From NCBI GenBank assembly GCA_037157565.1, contig JAZHRO010000036.1:19270501-19334500 (forward strand): DNA of 64,000 bases. The letters are read 5' to 3'. Within the stretch, counting starts at the first letter, position 1, and each line of letters opens with the position of its first letter. Under the pieces are notes generated by a model that searched no databases, was not told where the DNA came from, and saw nothing but the letters and a program-made list of their open reading frames with translations. The DNA is from Thalassia testudinum. Its lineage: Eukaryota > Streptophyta > Magnoliopsida > Alismatales > Hydrocharitaceae. The translations under genes and the position numbers were made by a program. Below are positions 1-11,580 of the stretch, in pieces.

Positions 1-560
1 CATTTTGTGCAATATCAAATGTCTGATAAAAACACCAGACGTCTAAATATGCTGAACAGACATCAATTTCATTAAGTCATATCCTATTTAATATGTTTGT
101 AAAAATGGTTTTTTTGACGTCCGTGAAAATCCACAGATGTCTGTCATGTTGTTGAATATCTTTTGACAGACGTCTATTTAGCATCAGGGCCAGAAGTTAG
201 GAGGCTCTGGATTCAGATATCAGACATCTGAATATTGATTCAGATGTCATATAAGTTGTCTAGTTATAAAATTAGACGACAAATTATAACTTTGGCTAAA
301 ATCTAGGGAGTACGGATTTCAGAGATCAGACATCTAATTTTGTTTTTTGACGTCCAGTCTATCGTTTGAGACAGAAATCAGACGACAGCTTGTAGCTTGA
401 ATCATTTTCCAGGGAAGTCTGTCTGCAGAAATTAGACGTCCAAATATTTAATTAGACATCTTGTAGTTCATCTGATCCGAGAATTAGACGAAGACATTGA
501 AAGTGTTAAAATCCCAAATGGTTAATCCCGATGTCTGATCACATCACCAAACGTTTGATT
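1..560. repeat. Decayed GACGTC-motif segment, probably part of an old Copia-type LTR
   Basis: No reading frame. The segment is dense in CAGACGTCTG-like motifs and their decayed forms (AGACATCT, AGATGTCT, GACGTCC), the same motif that fills the Copia LTR at 1,090-2,514. I see no TG/CA edges or TSD, so it is a fragment whose left part lies outside the window. Assignment to an LTR is inference from motif content only. Confidence 0.4.
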
Positions 561-1084
561 TGAGCGAAAATTATGCTTTCGCGTCTGATTTCTTGGGGGT
601 TTTGAGATGTAATTCTCCCCAACTTTAGGAGGAGACTTGCTAACCCCTTGGAGTATAAGACTTGCACCTCCAAGGTCCCACTTGACCTGAACACAAAAGC
701 CCCATCTCTTCAAACCCTTTGTCGGCCATGGTTGCTGCTGCTGCTCTCGCTACCAGACGTCTGCGTAGCCTCCTCATCGACCAATGACCTAGCAGCCCAC
801 CTCCATGCATGTCCTTTTCCTCCTCCTCGCATCAGGGGGAGCTCCACCGTGGGTATAACCTCATTACCCCTTCTCCTCCCATGGTTTTGTGAGGCAATGA
901 TCTTGGTTTTTGAAATGCCCAATTTGTTTTGTCCATTGTACCACACCTCATGTGGTTTCAATCTTGAACCTTGTCTCTTTTGCCCTAGAGCTCAAACCCT
1001 AGGATCAAGACCTAGGGAGTGGGATTTTTTTTTTCCAAAGGTGTAGAACTATTAATATATGTTTGTATCTTGGTTGTAATGGCA
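561..1084. other. Unassigned flank, possibly host DNA
   Basis: This is the sequence the Copia element at 1,090 inserted into; it resumes at 30,935. It contains pyrimidine-rich stretches, a CTG/GCT-rich run near 728-760 and several ATG-initiated short frames, none with a recognisable domain. It could be the 5' part of a host gene with the transposons in an intron, or an older repeat; nothing here decides between them. Confidence 0.3.
728..787 (+). other. Short ATG frame with transit-peptide-like N-terminus (doubtful)
   Basis: An ATG frame of 19 codons beginning MVAAAALATRRLRSLL, then a TGA stop. The Ala/Arg/Leu composition is like the start of organelle-targeted plant proteins, and it follows pyrimidine-rich sequence as many plant 5' UTRs do. 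No further exon is recognisable. A chance frame is equally likely, so this is only a pointer to where a host first exon might be. Confidence 0.15.
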
Positions 1085-1089
1085 AGGGT
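1085..1089. repeat. TSD of the Copia-type element (left copy, AGGGT)
   Basis: AGGGT lies directly before the TGTTGGTGC edge of the left LTR and is repeated exactly at 30,930-30,934 after the right LTR. The 5-bp match proves that 1,090-30,929 is one insertion with later insertions inside it. Confidence 0.95.
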
Positions 1090-2151
1090 TGTTGGTGCTA
1101 AAGCACCACGATCATTTGTTTTGATGATAACAAAACACATGTTATTTAACATTTGCAATTTGAGTCCTAGATTTCAGGTCAATTGCAAATGTGGACGTGT
1201 TTAGACGGAGTTCGAGCTCGCATCCAGGACGGATTGGAGGAACTTGACGGAAAACAGAGGAGGTTCGCGTGGAGCGAAAGATTGAAGATGGAAGGAAATG
1301 AAGAATAGGATAGATTTCCTTCTTTTGTACTTGTTGTATTTTTCGTTTCTTTTGTTGCTCTTTATTTTCCTTAGAAAATTATGTTAAAGAGCCTCAAAGA
1401 ACCCTAACAGTAGTCCTAGGAACACCGGCACAACCCTAGGATACTTAGGTTTTCTGTAGAATACTTAGAAAACCAATATAGGGTTCAAACAGCACTTCCA
1501 GACGTCTAATTCCCAAATCAGACGTCTGATAAAGCATTTTAAGACGTCTGACTCTTGTTTCAGACGTCTGATAACTGTTAGGCTGGACATACTTAGTTCT
1601 GTCTGATGAAATCAGACGTCCATACCTTATACCAGACGTCTTAGAAGACGTCTGATGACTTTGCCAGACGTCTGATTAGTGGACCGTTGGCTGGCTTAGC
1701 AAGCAGTCAAGAATATTACCGTTAGAGCCTTATTAGACGTCCTTAGGTCTTTCCAGACGTCTGATAAATGACCATTTTGCCTCGGCTGACCCAAAATCTC
1801 TTCTCAGAGATTTTCTAGCCGTTGCAACGTTTGGAAATCAATTCCCACAGTAAAAGTAGGTTTCCAGACGTCCAGACATAGTGCCAGACGTCCTGTATGT
1901 CGTCTGATGGACTTGCACAAAAACCCTGTTTAGATCTGATTCAAGTCAGGGAGAAACCCGCATAGAATCAGACGTCTGACCTTGAAATCAGACATCTTAA
2001 AGTGGCCTTCCAGACGTCTGATGCCAGAGTTAGACGTCTGATAACCCTGTCAAATGTAATCATTGTCCTGATTTCGGCCTGATTCTCTTGGACTTTGTTC
2101 CCAACGGCTATGGAACCTTTCTTAAGCCTTCCAAAGCTTTCCTAAGGCCTC

Positions 2152-2159
2152 TATAAATA
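2152..2159 (+). promoter_or_regulatory. TATA box of the Copia-type 5' LTR
   Basis: TATAAATA sits in a palindromic context (CCTCTATAAATAGAGG, 2,148-2,163) and is followed by a leader rich in CACAAAAAACACAC and AGAGACAC. The same box is in the right LTR near 30,246. Transcription would start about 30 bp downstream. Position and motif are seen; promoter function is inferred. Confidence 0.65.
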
Positions 2160-2509
2160 GAGGGGAACCTTTGCAACACAAAAAACACACTTAGAGACAC
2201 AGAGATACACCTAGAGAGACCAAGATACACAAGAAACAATTTGTATTACACTTTCCACTCTCTTGTGTCCTAGCTAGCTCTTGCTCTCCAAGCTCAAGCA
2301 CCATTCTCTTGAGAGCATCAAGCTGTTGCGCACCCGCTCTCCCGCCGTAGTTCACGAGAGCGAAGTTGCATCGTCGCGTAGCTCACGCACCGCGTCATCG
2401 TCGACGCACTCCTTGCAAAGGGGAGTTTCCTAAATCCTATAGAAGCTTAGGTTCATTACTTTGTTGGCTCTATAGGTTTGTTGTTTATTTTACCTTTGTC
2501 TTTTGGTTG

Positions 2510-2514
2510 GGTAT
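2510..2514. repeat. TSD of Athila-like element A (left copy, GGTAT)
   Basis: GGTAT precedes TGATAAACAC and recurs exactly at 27,341-27,345 directly after the last CTATCA of the right end. This defines element A as 2,515-27,340 and shows that the tandem copies at its right end lie inside the insertion. Confidence 0.95.
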
Positions 2515-2749
2515 TGATAAACACCAGTTTATCATCATTTTTATGCTTTAAAACTAACCTAGCTCTTAGGATTTTACTCTGCAAACGGGTTTTTGGGCTG
2601 CATTTAGGCATAAATTAGGATAGGCATGCATTGCATTTTTTATTATTGTTTTAATGTGTTTTTGTGAGTGTTAGGGATGTACAGATTCACAGATCCCTAA
2701 AACCCTAGCACTCAAGAAGGCAATTGGTGAAGGAGAAGCCCAGACTAGT

Positions 2750-3460
2750 TGGAACCCAGCTTGATCCAGCTCACCATAGCTGGAACCTAGCTTACTTGAA
2801 CTAGGGTTAGCTCATCCCAGCTCCATTCAGCTAATCTCAGCTGGATGGCAGCTCAAGAGAGTTCACCTTAGCTCACCCTAGCTCAAGTCAGCTCAGATCC
2901 AGCTCAACTTAGCTGAGTCTAGCTCACCTCAGCTCCCACTAGTTCACAGGGAGCTCTAGCTAGCTCAGCTGAGTTGACAGGAGTTCACCCCAGCTCAGAT
3001 CCAGCTACATTCAGCTCCACTCAACTCCAGCCAGCTGAAGAAGAATTCATCTCAGCTCAGGAAGCTCAAGTCCAGCTCCCGGGGATTCAGCTTAGCTCAT
3101 CTCAGTTGAGCTAAGCTACCTTAGCTGCCTCAACCAGCTTGATTCTCCCCGATAGCACCAGACCTAGCTCACCTTAGCTCATTTTGGTAGAAGCTAGCTC
3201 ACTTTAGCTTGGCTTAGCAACTAGCAAAGAACTAGCAAGCTAAGCCAGCTAGAGTAGCCCCATGCCAGCCTCTTCAGCAGCAGCCAGCTCCAGACTTCTT
3301 CTCCTCAGCTCCCTCCTCCAAACCCTAGCTCCAACACCTTCTCCTCTACTCCTCCATTAGCTAAGCTAGCTTAGCTTAGCTTAGCTTAACTTAGCTATGC
3401 TCCAACTTCCTTGGCTTGTACTACCCCAAAAACCCACCTACCAACTCTACCCAACTAGCT
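2750..3460. repeat. AGCT-rich U3 array of element A
   Basis: The 4-bp palindrome AGCT, mostly as TAGCTCA, CAGCTC or TTAGCT, occurs dozens of times in about 700 bp with no fixed period. The copy in the right LTR (about 23,782-24,490) appears unchanged. The end of the related LTR X near 52,540-52,585 shows the start of the same array in reverse. It lies upstream of the TATA box at 3,851. Confidence 0.85.
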
Positions 3461-3850
3461 CCACCTAAGCTCCACATAAGCTAACCTACTTGGCACCAAC
3501 CTAACCTACCCACCACCTCCAAAAGACACCTAAAAGTGGCGCCAAAAACTACCCATAACCACCCCTTAATGGCGCCACTTTTCCCTCCAAAATCTCCCCT
3601 CATCTCCACCACACAATCTCCCTTGAACCCATCTCCACCATCCACCTAACCCCCCTTCTAGAAGACCCCATGTTGGCGCCAACATGGTGGTGTCTCTCCA
3701 CCACCAAAAGACACCAACACCACCATAACTACCCCCTTTAATACCTCTTGGGTTGGCGCCAACTCTCCTTAGCCATAGGATCACTAACCACCTCCATTCT
3801 TCCATCCTAGCCCTCCATTTCAAGGGGCACCTTAACCCCCCATCCTACCC

Positions 3851-3858
3851 TATAAAAA
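3851..3858 (+). promoter_or_regulatory. TATA box of element A 5' LTR
   Basis: TATAAAAA in the context CCCTATAAAAAGACC. The same context is at 24,882-24,890 in the right LTR and, reversed, near 51,955 in LTR X. R should begin about 30 bp downstream, near 3,885. Confidence 0.65.
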
Positions 3859-4708
3859 GACCACTACCCACCACCATTCAAGCCATCCTTGGCTAGCCAT
3901 TTTCACTCTCATATTCCACCAAGAATCCCACGTCCAAGAGAGAAGAAGAAGAAGAAGATTAAGGGGATATTCTGTCCCCTTGGTGCCTTCCCCTCTTCCC
4001 TTCTCTCTTGGGTCACGCCAGCCAAAGGAGAAGCCAGGCAAGGAAGATCTTGGAGGAGATCTTGAAGGTGGTCACGCCACCTTGGAGGAGTTTTTAAGGG
4101 TGGTGCACGCCCACCCCTTTGGAGAGAGCATTAAAGGTGGTAGCTTCCACCTTGGAGGAGCTCTCAAGGAAGGAGAAGAAGGAGGCCCTCTTTTCAAGCC
4201 AAGGAGCAGCTAGGCTTGGAGCAAGAAGACAACCTTCTTCACCATTGTTACAAGAGGATTTGTGTTTCTTTTCTTGCTTTTAAATTGTTCAATTCTAGTA
4301 GAAGCTTTCCTCTACTTGTCCTTGAAAAGAACACTCATTCTACTCAATCAAAAATTGCCTTCTTTTAAGCTTTTTATTGCAGTTGTTTGTTTTGGTTCTA
4401 GCACTTATTTCACCTCTTCTTCCTAATTACCCTAGGCCTAAACTTGCCTAGAGTGAGCTTAGGAAGAAGATATTTCTATCTTTTAGAATTTTAATCATTT
4501 GTAGGTGTTAGTTCTTTTCGCTACAATCTGCCGTTTGCCCTCGTCTTTTCAAAATACAAAAAAATTACATATTGAAAAATATTAAAAAGAAAGTTGAGAT
4601 TGTATTCCAAGCAAGAGAATCATTATTGCAATTTTTGCCTCCTTGGACGACCCTAGATACTCCCCTATCTAGGATATAAATTTTAAAAGCGAAAGCGGAT
4701 TCGCGTGT

Positions 4709-4717
4709 TACAACGAC
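4709..4717 (+). other. Second tRNA-Asp complementarity in U5 of element A
   Basis: TACAACGAC in the RNA sense is complementary to nucleotides 1-9 of plant tRNA-Asp(GUC) (GTCGTTGTA, recalled from general knowledge). It lies 42 bp from the U5 edge and 48 bp before the PBS. Equivalent sites are in the other Athila-like LTRs in this window. Function as an extended primer contact is inference. Confidence 0.5.
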
Positions 4718-4764
4718 GTTAAAAAACTGCTTTTACAAATCACGCGCGTTTCGCTATCACTTTT

Positions 4765-4782
4765 TGGCGCCGTTGCCGGGGA
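4765..4782 (+). other. Primer-binding site of element A (tRNA-Asp)
   Basis: TGGCGCCGTTGCCGGGGA is complementary to the 3' end of tRNA-Asp including CCA. It follows the LTR end by the 5-bp spacer CTTTT. This is where minus-strand DNA synthesis begins. The spacer matters because its bases reappear inside the 3' end of the element (25,791-25,798). Confidence 0.93.
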
Positions 4783-6363
4783 GGCACGGCTTTGCATTAA
4801 CTCATTTTCTCTTGCTTGAAGTGGATCTCATCCCCTTCTCTTTCTTTCTTTTGTGTGTGCAGGAACTACAGCGGGAAAGCGGGAATCTGGAAGCGAGAGC
4901 TTAAAGATCCTTTTCTTCCCGCGAAAATTCAGGTTGGTTCCTCTTTCTAGTCACATAATTAATTAAAACTACCAAAAATATATTAAACTTGGCTTTCAGG
5001 ACCCTAAACACTTAAATTAAGTGGAGTGGTGCATTTTAAAATCATCGTTTGCTTGTATGCTTCTTTAGCACCATTCCATTGCAAGTATTGGTGTTCTGTT
5101 TTTTCGGGTCTAGATTTCTGTCCAGACTTGAAAAATCGATTACTAACACCACAGGCCTCCTAAAATCATAAAATTTCATAGAGTGATTCCCAATTAAGTT
5201 TGGAACATCTGTTCCAAATTTCAGATCAATTGGATTTGTATTTAATTTTTAAAAATTCGTGGATTACAGAGGGGTCACACCCTCTAATCTTCCTGTTTTG
5301 CTACTGTCCGTGAATTTTCAGAATTTTTATACTCATCCAATTTTTGTGAAATTTGCCTTGTTGGAATCCCTGTGAAATTTTACATATCATATAAAATCAT
5401 AAAAATTTTCTGAGGTCGGTGGTAATACTAAAAAGTCTATAATACCCACGGGTATTATTTTTGGACTTTGACACCAGTACAATTAAAAATTCAAAACTAT
5501 TATCAAACAAATTCCTAAAATCTTAAAAAAATCTTTTTTATAATCCTTGTTTGATTTTATTCAAAGTAGTGGTGTTGTTTGACTTGTTTGGACCACTACT
5601 TAATTCTGAAAGCTAAAAATAATTCATTGGTAGTTAAATTTCTGTCTCAGGGATAATTGGTTTAGGGTTTCTTCTTTCTCTTTAGAGACTCAATTAAAAG
5701 GAAATATACAATCACACATACAACTTGTCTTTCCTTTGATTGTGAATTTTCAAACTTGTTTGAAAACTTAAAGAGAAAAACCCTAAAATTCATTTAATTA
5801 AATCACATCCTAAAAGACAAAAATATAAAAAAAAAAAAAAAAATTGTGTGACAACTTGATTTTCATTGGAGCCACTCTCCAATTCCTGCACACACACAAA
5901 AAAATCAAATAACAGGGCAACAACCCAATAATCGCCCTCTACATTCCATGTGCACTATAGCATCCTAGACCTAATTAAAATTTGTAGCAACTTGACCCCT
6001 AAGGCTTTATCAACTTAGGCTTGCTATTTAGGTCTTAAGTTTTCTTTAGTTAGTACCAATTTTGTCATCTATATCTGGTGTTCAGGTTGAGGGGCTGTGT
6101 CAAACGACCAGGCGCGGGTTTGTACAAGCACCTGGGGTTTTCCCTGGGAAACGTTTGGGCCCAAACCTCCCCTTAAGCAACCTGGCCAGATTTGTTGATA
6201 GAACGGGTATTCACTATTGACTACTTAATTCCTACATAGACCAAGTCTTAGGTTTATTTTTTTAGGGAGTCACAACTAAGTTAGGTCTAGAATTTGATTG
6301 CTTGTGTGCACATTTCTCTCATCTCTATCTCTTCTCCTCCCCTCCATTTCTTCCAAGTAGTGC
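4783..6363 (+). other. Element A 5' leader (noncoding)
   Basis: About 1.6 kb between the PBS and the gag ATG. AT-rich with no long frame, a run of about 20 A near 5,828-5,847, and a GC-richer stretch near 6,090-6,200 containing CACCTGGGG. Long leaders are usual in Athila-like elements. The corresponding leader of M6 is in reverse at about 36,640-37,341. Confidence 0.7.
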
Positions 6364-9300
6364 ATGCACGGGCGACGGTCCCAAAAGCCACACCTTGAGG
6401 GACCATCTGATTTCGCCCCCCGTAGCAAGAAATCATTGTTTTCTTCCCCCTCGTCTTCTAGAAAAATGGAAAACCCAGGAAGCCGTCAAAAAAATTCTGC
6501 TTCCACTTCTAACCCGTCAGCCGACCCACAAGCTGACTCCACCCTCCCTCACCTTCCTAACTTGGAGCAACCAGAAATATCAGCAGGGCCAGGTGGCCCT
6601 CCAATTATAACCCATAATACAAATCCCTTTGCATTAATGGTCGACCATTTGGCTCGGCTACAACAAAATCAAGAAGATCTAGCTAGGACTGTCACGAACC
6701 TAGCTAATCAAGGACAAAATCCACCACCTCGCCAACAGCCTGTCATTCCTCTTAAGGATTTCTATGATCCTTCCAATTACGAGGAAAGACCAGGGGTGGT
6801 CATACCACAAGGGGATTTTGAAATCAAACCCGCTATTCTAAACCTTATCAAGCATTTTCATGGTCTTCCAAGAGAGGACCCTTTTTGTCATCTCGAGGAA
6901 TTAACTGTCCTCGCTCAAACCACTCGTTCCCGCCATGTGCAGGAAGACATGTGGTTAATGAGACTCTTTCCTCTCTCTCTCAAAGACAAAGCATCACATT
7001 GGTTTAGAACAGTTGGGCGTCCTATTACCACCTGGCCCCAATTAAAAAGTGCTTTTCTTAAAAAATTTTTTCCGATCGGTCGAACAAATGCATTAAGAAG
7101 ATCTATAACGACCTTTCAACAAAAAATTGGTGAACCCCTCCATGAAGCCTGGGAAAGATTTCAGGAACTTCTAAGAAGTTGTCCCCACCATGAAATTCCA
7201 CAATGGCAGCTAGTGCAGATCTTCTATCATGGATTAGAAGATCAATTAAAACGATTTGTGGATGCCTCATGTGGGGGCAATTTTCTTAACAAAGACGCCG
7301 AAAGTGCCTATCTTCTCTTTGAAGAAATGAGTGAAAACTCATTTAACATGACTTCAATGGACACTTTTGGCAGATCACAAAACCCCAGACATGGAGTCCA
7401 TGAAATTAACTCCAAAACCACCTCTGTTCCAGTCACACAAGATGATTTATATATGTTAGCTCAACGACTGGACCAGATGCAAATTCACCAAAAGAAAATA
7501 GAAGAAAAGCTCACAAACAAACAAGCTCCACACGTCCACTCTCCACACACTAACCCCCCACACATTCTCCGAAGAGAGAATCTGCACAATATCGATGCCA
7601 CATCTGTTGACCAGCAATTCCCGGCTGATTTCCCGCAAGATTTAACCGGGAATTTTGACCAAAATATTGTTGATTCCACCTCGGAAAATATTTATGCTCT
7701 CCAGGAGCAATTTAGAAACCCCTCCAACATTTCCAATCAAAATTGGAGGACTAACCCGAATCACTCCTGGAAAAACCCGAATCCGATTTCTCTTCCCAAA
7801 CAAAACTATTTTGGGAATTATGGGCAACCTTTGTATCAACCTGGACCATCCCAGGATGATATTAATAATCAGGTCATGAAAACTCTGCAAGGAATGCAGA
7901 CTCAAATGACAGAAGTAACCCGCATGGTTACCAATTTACAACAACAAGTTAAGGTTACTCCTGATCATCGACCTATTGGGAATTTACCATCCCAACCCAT
8001 GCCCAACCCAAACAATCAAAGGAGTCAATTCCAAGGTGGATATCACAGTCAACCTATTCATCCAGCACCTCAGCATCCGCCGGGTTTCAATAACAGCCAG
8101 GCTCCCCGTCCTCACCCTAGAAACAACCAGACTGCAAATGCAGTTACCTTGAGGAATGGGAAAACCACTCAAAATACCCTGCCTGTTAAAGAAACCCGCT
8201 CTAATGACACACAGATTAACTCTTCCCCTCCTATTGTTCAGGAACCAATTCACGCAAAACAGGGCAACCCTGCCCCATTTCCACAAGCCCTCCACTCTTC
8301 AAAAAAGAAAAAAACAAAATCTGAGCCCACTGAGAAGGAATTAATGGATTTATTTGGGCAAGTAGAAATTAATATCCCTATCCTAGATGCCATTAAGTAT
8401 ATCCCTGCCTATGCAAAATTCTTAAAAGATTTATGTACTCCAAAAAGGCAGCCCAAGAATTTAGGAAAGGTGATTCTTCCAGAGACAGTCAGCTCAGTTG
8501 TGCAGAGCCGACTGCCTCTTAAGAGAAAAGATCCCGGCGCCCCCCTAATCCAAGTTATCATTAATGATACCTCATTTGATCGCGCTCTGTTGGATCTTGG
8601 TGCCTCAATTAATCTTATCCCCACAATTATTTTTGAGGAATTTAAGATCGGTGAATTGAAACCTGTTGAGGTTACTCTCCAATTAGCCGACCGATCTACG
8701 ATTAAACCAAGGGGAATTGTTGAAGATGTTCTTGTCCGGGTCAAAGATTGTCTATTCGCAGTAGACTTTTTAGTCCTGGACATAGAGGTACCTGAAGCAC
8801 TTAAGTTTGCCCCCATTATTCTTGGAAGACCATTCTTAGCCACCGCCCGCGCCAATATTGATTGTGATTCTGGAAAGATGAAGATCATGTGTGGCGGTGA
8901 ATCTGTAACCCTAGACATTTTTCAAGCCTCTAGGCGATTCCAGGAATCAGATTTCTTTGATGATTCGGATTCAGAAATAGAAAACATTGTGGAGGAAACA
9001 TTGCAGATTTCCCAATTTGGTTCCTGTTTTGCTGTAAATACGGTTCCTGAACAATCTACTTTTTCTCACCCTTCCACCTCAACTACACAACCAGCTAACA
9101 TTCCAGCTGACCCTTTCACTCTCACCTCACCTCTAACCCACAAAGCAGAAACTCTTTCGGAACCGGGCCTACAATTGGAATTAAAACCTTTGCCCGATTC
9201 ACTTAAATATGTTTTCCTGGGTCCAAATCAGACCCTGCCCCTGATTATAAATTCTGGACTCACCGGGGCACAAGAGCACAAACTTCTCCAGGTTTTGAGT

Positions 9301-11547
9301 AAATATCGAAAAGCTATTGGCTGGACCCTTTCTGATCTTAAAGGCATTCATCCGTCCTATTGTACGCACCGTATATTTTTAGAGGACGATTCTCTCCCCT
9401 CCCGCCAACCACAAAGGCGCTTGAATCCTAGTATGCAGGAGGTGGTAAAAAAGGAGATTATTAAGTGGCTGGATGCTGATATCATCTACCCCATTTCTGA
9501 CAGCTCCTGGGTTAGTCCAACTCAAGTAGTCCCCAAAAAGGCTGGACTAACAGTTGTCACCAATGAAAAGGGGGAAAATATAGCCACTCGAACCGCTTCT
9601 TCTTGGCGCGTGTGTATAGATTATCGAAAATTAAACACCGCCACTAAGAAGGATCATTTCCCGCTCCCTTTTATTGATCAAATCTTGGAGCGATTAGCCG
9701 GACGGGAATTTTACTATTTTTTGGACGGTTATTCTGGCTATAATCAAGTAGCGGTTCATCCTGAGGACCAGGATAAAACAACTTTCACCTGCCCCTTCGG
9801 AACCTTTGCTTTCCGAAGAATGCCCTTCGGTCTTTGCAACGCACCTGCGACTTTTCAAAGGTGCATGCTTGCAATTTTTTCAGACCTGGTAGGTGAATGT
9901 TTAGAAGTTTTTATGGATGACTTCTCTATTTTTGGAGATTCTTTTGATCATTGCCTCAAAAATCTTGAAAGAACCCTCCAAAAGTGCATAGAAGTTAACC
10001 TGGTCCTCAGCTGGGAAAAAAGCCATTTCATGGTCCAAGAAGGTATTGTCTTGGGCCATGTTATTTCTAAACAAGGAATTGCGGTAGATAAAGCAAAAAT
10101 AGATGCTATATCTAAGCTCCCACCGCCCACTACTGTCAGACAAATCAGATCCTTTTTGGGTCATGTGGGTTTCTATCGTCGATTCATACAAAACTTTTCC
10201 CAAATCTCCAAGCCTTTAAGTCAGCTTCTTACTAAAGACCAGCCATTTGATTTTAATAATAAGTGCCTGGAGAGTTTTTTGAGGTTGAAGAAAGAGGTTA
10301 CTGAGGCACCAATATTGCAGGGACCTGACTGGAATAGTCCCTTTGAATTAATGACAGATGCCTCAGATTTTGCTGTAGGGGCCGTTCTAGGGCAAAGAAT
10401 TGGCAAGAAACCCGTTGTGATCTATTATGCCAGCAAAACCCTTGATGACGCACAACGGAATTACACGGTTACTGAAAAGGAACTTCTTGCCATTGTATTT
10501 GCCTTGGAAAAATTTAGATCTTATCTGTTGGGGTCACGTGTCACTGTTTATACCGACCACTCAGCAATTAAATATTTGCTGACTAAGAAAGATGCGAAAC
10601 CCCGCCTTATCCGTTGGATTCTGCTGCTCCAGGAATTTGACCTGGAAATCAAGGATAAGGCGGGATTGCACAATGTAGTGGCCGATCATCTCTCTCGTCT
10701 TATGACAAATGACATAATGACCCCACCAGATCAGTTCCCTGATGAAAGTATTTTAGCTGCTACAACCCTCCCTTGGTTTGCACCCATTGCAAACTACTTA
10801 GCAACAGAACAAATCCCTGCTGATTGGCCAAAAACAAAACGGGATAAGTTCTTTGCTGATATTAAATATTATTTTTGGGAGGAGCCCGACCTTTTCCGCA
10901 TTTGTGCCGATCAGGTTATTCGACGATGTGTCCCTGATTCTGAAATCCATGATATCTTAACACATTGTCACTCAATGGCCTGTGGCGGACATTTTTCGGG
11001 CAAGAAAACTGCAGCTAAAATCCTTAATGCAGGATTTTATTGGCCCAGCTTGCACAAAGATGCTCATGACTTTGTTCGGTCCTGTGTGCGTTGCCAGAGC
11101 ATCGGCAACATGACTCGAAAGGATATGATGCCCCTTAATCCTATTTTAGAGGTTGAAATTTTTGATGTTTGGGGCATCGACTTCATGGGACCGTTCATCA
11201 ACTCTGGTGGGTATTTGTATATATTAGTCGCAGTAGACTATGTTTCTAAATGGATAGAAGCAATACCCACCCGCACTAGTGATCACCGTGTGGTTGTCGA
11301 ATTTCTTAAGAAAAATATTTTCTCAAGATTCGACATACCAAAAGCCATTATCAGTGACGGAGGCTCACATTTCACCCACTCACAATTCCGTCACCTCCTT
11401 TCTAAATATGGGGTTAATCATAAAATTTCCACACCATATCACCCCCAAACTAATGGCCAGGCTGAAGTTTCTAACCGGGAAATTAAAAATATTCTACAAA
11501 AAACGGTTAGGTCCGACCGTAAAGACTGGTCCACCAAATTGGACGAC
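6364..11547 (+). CDS. Element A gag-pol polyprotein, first part (gag, protease, RT, RNase H, integrase to past the DDE motif)
   Basis: One open frame. Residues about 90-340 are the retrotransposon gag core ([14 protein letters not shown]); the gag C-terminus has TLRNGK near residue 598. Protease D744-L-G-A, as usual in Athila-like elements where others have D-S/T-G. RT spans about 1000-1240 with FMDDF (M1184, D1185, D1186). RNase H begins with TDAS (D1332) and has YTDHS. Integrase has a His/Cys finger ending CVRC (from C1574) and catalytic D1606, D1665 and E1701, the canonical D-58-D-35-E spacing. No CCHC zinc knuckle is visible in gag. A second possible start is the ATG at 6,466 (MENPGS). 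The frame is cut at 11,547 by M1; the integrase C-terminus continues at 21,559. Confidence 0.93.
11543..11547. repeat. TSD of M1 (left copy, ACGAC)
   Basis: ACGAC precedes TGATAACGCG and recurs at 21,554-21,558 directly after the right LTR. It lies within integrase codons of element A; removing M1 plus one copy keeps the A frame open, confirming insertion into an intact gene. Confidence 0.96.
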
Positions 11548-11580
11548 TGATAACGCGTGGGTTTGACCGGGTTGAGTTAT

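Larger units (their letters stand above)
1090..2514 (+). repeat. Copia-type 5' LTR, first part
   Basis: Starts TGTTGGTGC with a short inverted repeat (GTGCTAAAGCAC). U3 has many palindromic CAGACGTCTG units. It is broken at 2,514 by the Athila-like element; the rest of the LTR resumes at 27,346. The two parts sum to 1,747 bp, equal to the intact right LTR at 29,183-30,929. Confidence 0.93.
2515..4759 (+). repeat. Element A 5' LTR
   Basis: 2,245 bp, TGATAAACAC to CTATCA. U3 from about 2,750 to 3,460 is packed with AGCT units. R-U5 carries the purine-rich AGGAG-type stretch near 4,010-4,200 and a short inverted repeat GCGAAAGCGGATTCGC near the U5 end. Matching copy at 23,547-25,790. Confidence 0.94.

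Noticed and set aside
648..1046. 132-codon frame at the left edge
   Set aside because: No recognisable domain; it reads through a GCT/CTG-rich stretch out of frame with the better-placed ATG at 728.
1498..2045. CRISPR-like array of short repeats
   Set aside because: Units are short palindromes with irregular spacing inside an LTR of a plant element; no constant repeat-spacer structure.
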